Source of the DNA: Photobacterium sanguinicancri
GTDB taxonomy: Bacteria > Pseudomonadota > Gammaproteobacteria > Enterobacterales > Vibrionaceae
Length of the DNA: 34,242 bases
Direction: 5' to 3'
Assembly: GCF_002265265.1 (NCBI RefSeq)
Contig: NZ_NOIF01000036.1
Span: forward strand, 1-34,242
Both the position numbers and the translations under genes were made by a program. The notes beneath the pieces were generated by a model. That model made no database searches. It saw only the letters and a program-made list of their open reading frames with translations, and was not told the origin of the DNA. This document shows, one piece after another, positions 31,324 through 34,242 of this stretch. The stretch's first letter is position 1. Every line of letters starts with the position of its first letter.

Positions 31324-32669
31324 GTTCATATTCATGCCCAGCCTTGGTTGTGGCAGCACCGGCATCTGGCACAGGGAAAACCACGGTTGTTGCAGCATTA
31401 GCGCGTTACTTCACGCAGCAAGGCAAGAATGTAAGGGTTTTCAAAACAGGGCCTGATTTTATTGACCCGCAGTTTTTAGCCTTAGCTTCTAAAGCACCTG
31501 TATATCAATTGGACTTTTGGATGTGTGGCGAAGCACATTGTCGAAATTTACTGGCACAAGCATCGCAAGAAGCGGATTTGATCTTAATTGAAGGCGTGAT
31601 GGGGATGTTTGATGGCCAGTGCTCCAGTGCTGATATTGCCGCGGCGTTTGGTATCCCTATTTTGGCTGTGATAGATGCAGGCGCAATGGCACAAACCTTT
31701 GGTGCGATTGCACATGGGCTAGCCAGCTACCGTCAGGATGTTGATGTGTTTGGCGTGATTGCAAACCGTGTTGGCTCTGAGCGTCACGCTGAAATGCTGC
31801 AAGAAAGTTTACGTCCACCGCTGACATTCTGTGGTTGGTTACCGAAAGACATGGATTTGGCTTTACCTGAGCGTTACTTAGGCTTGGTACAGGCCAGTGA
31901 GCTGGATGACATTGAAGCTAGGCTAGATCATGCCGCAAGTGTCATTGCAGCCAGTAGTGACATTCCATTGCCTAAACCAATCGCATTTGATCTACATGAT
32001 GATCCCTGCGCTTTGACTGAGGTACAAAAAACGGCACTCTCTGGTGTGACGGTAGCGGTCGCAAAAGATAACGCCTTTCTGTTTTTGTATCAGGCAAACC
32101 TTGAGCTGCTAGAAGCCTTGGGGGCTGATCTGGTCTATTTTTCACCCCTCACGGGTACCGCGTTACCATGCTGTGATGCCTTGTATTTACCGGGCGGCTA
32201 CCCTGAACTTCACCTTGATGCGTTACATGCTAATCAGGCGCTTATCACTCAAATTCAACAGCACGTTCAAGCAGGTAAGCCATGTGTCGCAGAATGTGGC
32301 GGCATGCTTTACCTTAATAAAACGTTAACGGCGGTGGTAGCACCAGAGGGTGAATCAGAAACAGCTAGGTTGAATACTTCTCCTGTCGCTATGTGTGGAG
32401 TGCTTAATGCGCATTCTCGTATGCAGCCTAAACTGGCAGCATTAGGCATAGTTGAAGCGGCATTTGAGCTAGGCACATTACGTGGACACACTTTCCATTA
32501 TTCAATGACCTCGTCGGAGGAAGAAGTGCTAACTCAGCCTGTGAGCCAATATGGTCGTAAGACCGATCCTGTGTGGACCAAAGGGGCGACAACCGCCTCT
32601 TATATTCATTGGTATTTCCCTTCGAACCCAGATGTCGTGGTGTGGCTGTTTACACGAAAAGCCGCGTGA
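31320..32669 (+). CDS. cbiA: Cobyrinic acid a,c-diamide synthase CbiA
   Basis: A 449-residue glutamine- and ATP-dependent amidase that amidates the a and c side chains. The N-terminal P-loop APASGTGKTT (13-22) lies in the synthetase domain, with TGPDFIDPQF and EGVMGMFDG following. The C-terminal class I glutamine amidotransferase domain has LPGGYPELH, catalytic Cys326 (AECGGMLYL) and His430 (SYIHWY). Length is normal. It is the last gene of the operon, ahead of a terminator. Cobyric acid synthase (CbiP), the next amidase of the pathway, is not in the window. Confidence 0.95.
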   Translation: MSSYSCPALVVAAPASGTGKTTVVAALARYFTQQGKNVRVFKTGPDFIDPQFLALASKAPVYQLDFWMCGEAHCRNLLAQASQEADLILIEGVMGMFDGQCSSADIAAAFGIPILAVIDAGAMAQTFGAIAHGLASYRQDVDVFGVIANRVGSERHAEMLQESLRPPLTFCGWLPKDMDLALPERYLGLVQASELDDIEARLDHAASVIAASSDIPLPKPIAFDLHDDPCALTEVQKTALSGVTVAVAKDNAFLFLYQANLELLEALGADLVYFSPLTGTALPCCDALYLPGGYPELHLDALHANQALITQIQQHVQAGKPCVAECGGMLYLNKTLTAVVAPEGESETARLNTSPVAMCGVLNAHSRMQPKLAALGIVEAAFELGTLRGHTFHYSMTSSEEEVLTQPVSQYGRKTDPVWTKGATTASYIHWYFPSNPDVVVWLFTRKAA

Positions 32670-32690
32670 ATGGCGAAACAATAGAATAAG

Positions 32691-32717
32691 AAAGGGCTGC
32701 GCAATTGCAGCCCTTTT
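32691..32717. terminator. Bidirectional terminator between cbiA and purC
   Basis: AAAGGGCTGC (32691-32700), loop GCAATT, GCAGCCCTTT (32707-32716), with T after it. Perfect 10-bp stem. The A/T-flanked symmetry allows it to end both the cbi operon (plus) and purC (minus, stop 38 bases away). Confidence 0.82.
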
Positions 32718-32754
32718 GATATCAGTTCAAATTTGTAGAGATTATCCGTAATGC

Positions 32755-33858
32755 TTAATCGATCAAATCGTATTGCTCACGTAGGATCGCGACGATCTCA
32801 GCTTTAGGATTTTGGCTAAGGACAATTTTTTGACCTGTTACTTTTTCAGCGATCTCTGTGTAGGTTTTTGATAACGCCATTAATGCACTTTCTGGCAGCT
32901 CATTATCACGAGCAAGGGCAAAACGCTCGTCCATGCGATCTTTGTTAAGTAGAATGTCGGCATCAGGGAAGTAGTTAAGCAGGAACTGACGGAAACCTTC
33001 TTTTGAGTTTTCGACAATTTTACCGTCACGGTAAGAAGACTCTTCCCAAATACGTGATGAATCAGGTGTACCCACTTCATCCATATAGATCAGCTTTTCG
33101 TTACCTTGTGCATCTTCCACATAACCAAATTCAAATTTAGTATCAACGAAGATTTGGCCAAGCTTTTCGAGTTCACCGCTGATCACATCAAAGCCTTCTT
33201 TTAATAGCTTCTCGTAATACGCAATATCATCGGTAGATTTGAAATTGAAGGCTGCAAAGTTATCTTCAATATTTTTGCGGGTAATATTTACATCATCAAC
33301 CGCAGGCACGCCGGGAACATTTTCTAAAATGCCTTTGGTTGAAGGGGTGATCAGCAATTCAGGTAGCTTTTGGTCACGCGTTAAGCCTTCTGGTACTTCA
33401 ATACCACAGAATTCACGTTCGCCTTTCTCGTATGAACGCCACATAGAGCCCGTAATGTATTGGCGGCAAATCGCCTCAATCATAACAGGCTTCGCTTTTT
33501 GGACAATCCAAATGAAAGGATGAGGAATGTCTAAAATATGGCTGTCGGCTAAGCCATTTTCGTTGAACAGCTTGAACCAGTGGTTTGAAATCGCGTTAAG
33601 AGCAGCCCCTTTACCAGGTACACCTTTCATGCCGCCTTCGCCGTGCCAGATACAGTCAAAAGCTGAGATACGGTCACTAATAACCATAATTGCTAATGGG
33701 GCATCAGGCTTAACATTGTAGCCTTTTTCTTTAATCAGACGCTGGCTGTCTTCTTCAGTTAACCAATATACCGAACGTACTTTACCGCTATGCACGGGTT
33801 TGTCGGTACGGATTGGAAGGTCATTATTTACAGCAAGAACTTGATCAGCGAGGCTCAT
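32755..33858 (-). CDS. purC: Phosphoribosylaminoimidazole-succinocarboxamide synthase PurC
   Basis: SAICAR synthetase, joining CAIR and aspartate with ATP in purine synthesis. [10 protein letters not shown] (24-33) is the ATP-loop start; [11 protein letters not shown] and [16 protein letters not shown] are substrate motifs; [12 protein letters not shown] lies near residue 260. At 367 residues it is the long form seen in Vibrionaceae, against about 237 in E. coli. AGGA lies 8 bases before the ATG. It stands alone, convergent with the cbi operon, with a PurR box and a promoter upstream. Confidence 0.95.
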   Translation of the reverse strand: MSLADQVLAVNNDLPIRTDKPVHSGKVRSVYWLTEEDSQRLIKEKGYNVKPDAPLAIMVISDRISAFDCIWHGEGGMKGVPGKGAALNAISNHWFKLFNENGLADSHILDIPHPFIWIVQKAKPVMIEAICRQYITGSMWRSYEKGEREFCGIEVPEGLTRDQKLPELLITPSTKGILENVPGVPAVDDVNITRKNIEDNFAAFNFKSTDDIAYYEKLLKEGFDVISGELEKLGQIFVDTKFEFGYVEDAQGNEKLIYMDEVGTPDSSRIWEESSYRDGKIVENSKEGFRQFLLNYFPDADILLNKDRMDERFALARDNELPESALMALSKTYTEIAEKVTGQKIVLSQNPKAEIVAILREQYDLID

Positions 33859-33950
33859 GGCGAAATTCCTATTTCATATTAATGCGATGAAAGCACAAGT
33901 ACTCACTTGTTGTTGGTACTTGTGAAGGGCAACTGCCTGTTTCTGTGCGG

Positions 33951-33956
33951 ATCATA
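33951..33956 (-). promoter_or_regulatory. Likely -10 element of purC
   Basis: On the minus strand TATGAT is preceded by TGG, making an extended -10 (TGnTATGAT). No strong -35 is seen, which fits an extended -10 promoter. It lies about 95 bases before the purC ATG. Confidence 0.5.
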
Positions 33957-33984
33957 CCAGAAGTTGAAGACTCTGCCAGTAAAA

Positions 33985-34000
33985 AAGCAATCGTTTGCCT
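33985..34000 (-). promoter_or_regulatory. PurR operator upstream of purC
   Basis: Minus strand AGGCAAACGATTGCTT fits the PurR consensus ANGCAANCGNTTNCNT at all fixed positions. It lies about 30 bases upstream of the likely -10 element, so a bound PurR (with hypoxanthine or guanine) should repress purC. Confidence 0.82.
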
Positions 34001-34092
34001 TTTATGTAAGCTGAGATAAAGCGATTGGTTGAGATGGCAGAGTGAGCTAGCCAGCATTGATTACTTATCAATGGCTGTACTGAGGTCTAGCG

Positions 34093-34135
34093 AAAACATA
34101 GGTTTAAAATACATAGGTTTAAAAGACGTAGCTTT
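34093..34135. repeat. Degenerate 15-bp triple repeat
   Basis: Three adjacent related units: AAAACATAGGTTT (34093-34105), AAAATACATAGGTTT (34106-34120) and AAAAGACGTAGCTTT (34121-34135). The flanking stretch 34001-34242 shows no gene on either strand. Confidence 0.6.
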
Positions 34136-34242
34136 AAATTGAAATACGGCTGACTTTGAGTAAATAACCGGTAAGTAATATAGGTTAAACACATCTATTG
34201 TCTTACTAATATAATGGTTATTTATTTGATTGAATCCATAAT

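Noticed and set aside
33869..34057. 62-codon minus-strand ORF upstream of purC
   Set aside because: It covers the PurR box and the purC promoter and has no protein-like features.

Overview
This 34.2-kb window looks like a chromosomal segment of a marine gammaproteobacterium of the Vibrionaceae, most likely Photobacterium. That is inferred, with no database search, from the A+T-rich intergenic DNA, the 367-residue PurC, the PurR and CRP-type sites, and a complete-looking oxygen-independent (cbi) corrin ring operon using CbiK. I see no transposase, integrase, tRNA, rRNA or CRISPR array.

Left part (330-9421, all minus strand). A carbohydrate operon encodes a periplasmic binding protein, an ABC ATPase, an RbsC-like permease and a GH4 glycosidase, with 1-base stop/start overlaps between the transporter genes. 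Then come a lone PTS EIIC-like membrane protein, a transglutaminase-fold protein, a 46-residue four-cysteine mini-protein and a long acetyl-CoA hydrolase/transferase-family protein. The mini-protein and the CoA-transferase form one transcription unit ending at a strong hairpin (6954-6980).

Middle part (9879-19163). A wax-ester synthase/DGAT-family acyltransferase lies divergent to the CoA-transferase. A CoA-disulfide/persulfide reductase with a rhodanese domain (minus) is divergent from two half-size YeeE/YedE sulfur-transport proteins (plus). Two inverted repeats sit in the shared promoter and suggest a sulfur-responsive repressor. An aromatic amino acid permease follows, preceded by a CRP-type site and a 56-codon, Phe-rich leader ORF with a strong ribosome site. 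Next is a set of three lipoprotein genes (LPP20 family, a TPR lipoprotein, a small lipoprotein).

Right part (19665-32669, plus strand). A histidine phosphatase gene, with a heptamer tandem repeat just before its start, is followed by a cobalamin riboswitch (about 20397-20582) and the operon cbiD-cbiC-cbiET-cbiL-cbiG(2Fe-2S)-cbiK-cbiH-cbiF-cbiB-cobD-cbiA. Most junctions overlap by 1-8 bases. The operon covers cobalt insertion, most ring methylations, ring opening, ring contraction, a,c-amidation, and aminopropanol-phosphate formation and attachment. I find no cbiJ, cbiP, cobA, cobU/S/T or cobalt transporter here, so those steps must be encoded elsewhere or done differently. The operon ends at a hairpin shared with purC, which is convergent and carries a PurR box upstream.

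Most genes belong to known families. The least explained items are the Phe-rich leader ORF before the permease, the four-cysteine mini-protein, the CbiG-ferredoxin fusion, the non-ATG start of cbiD with an overlapping 15-codon ORF, and the short tandem repeats clustered at gene ends in the cbi operon.
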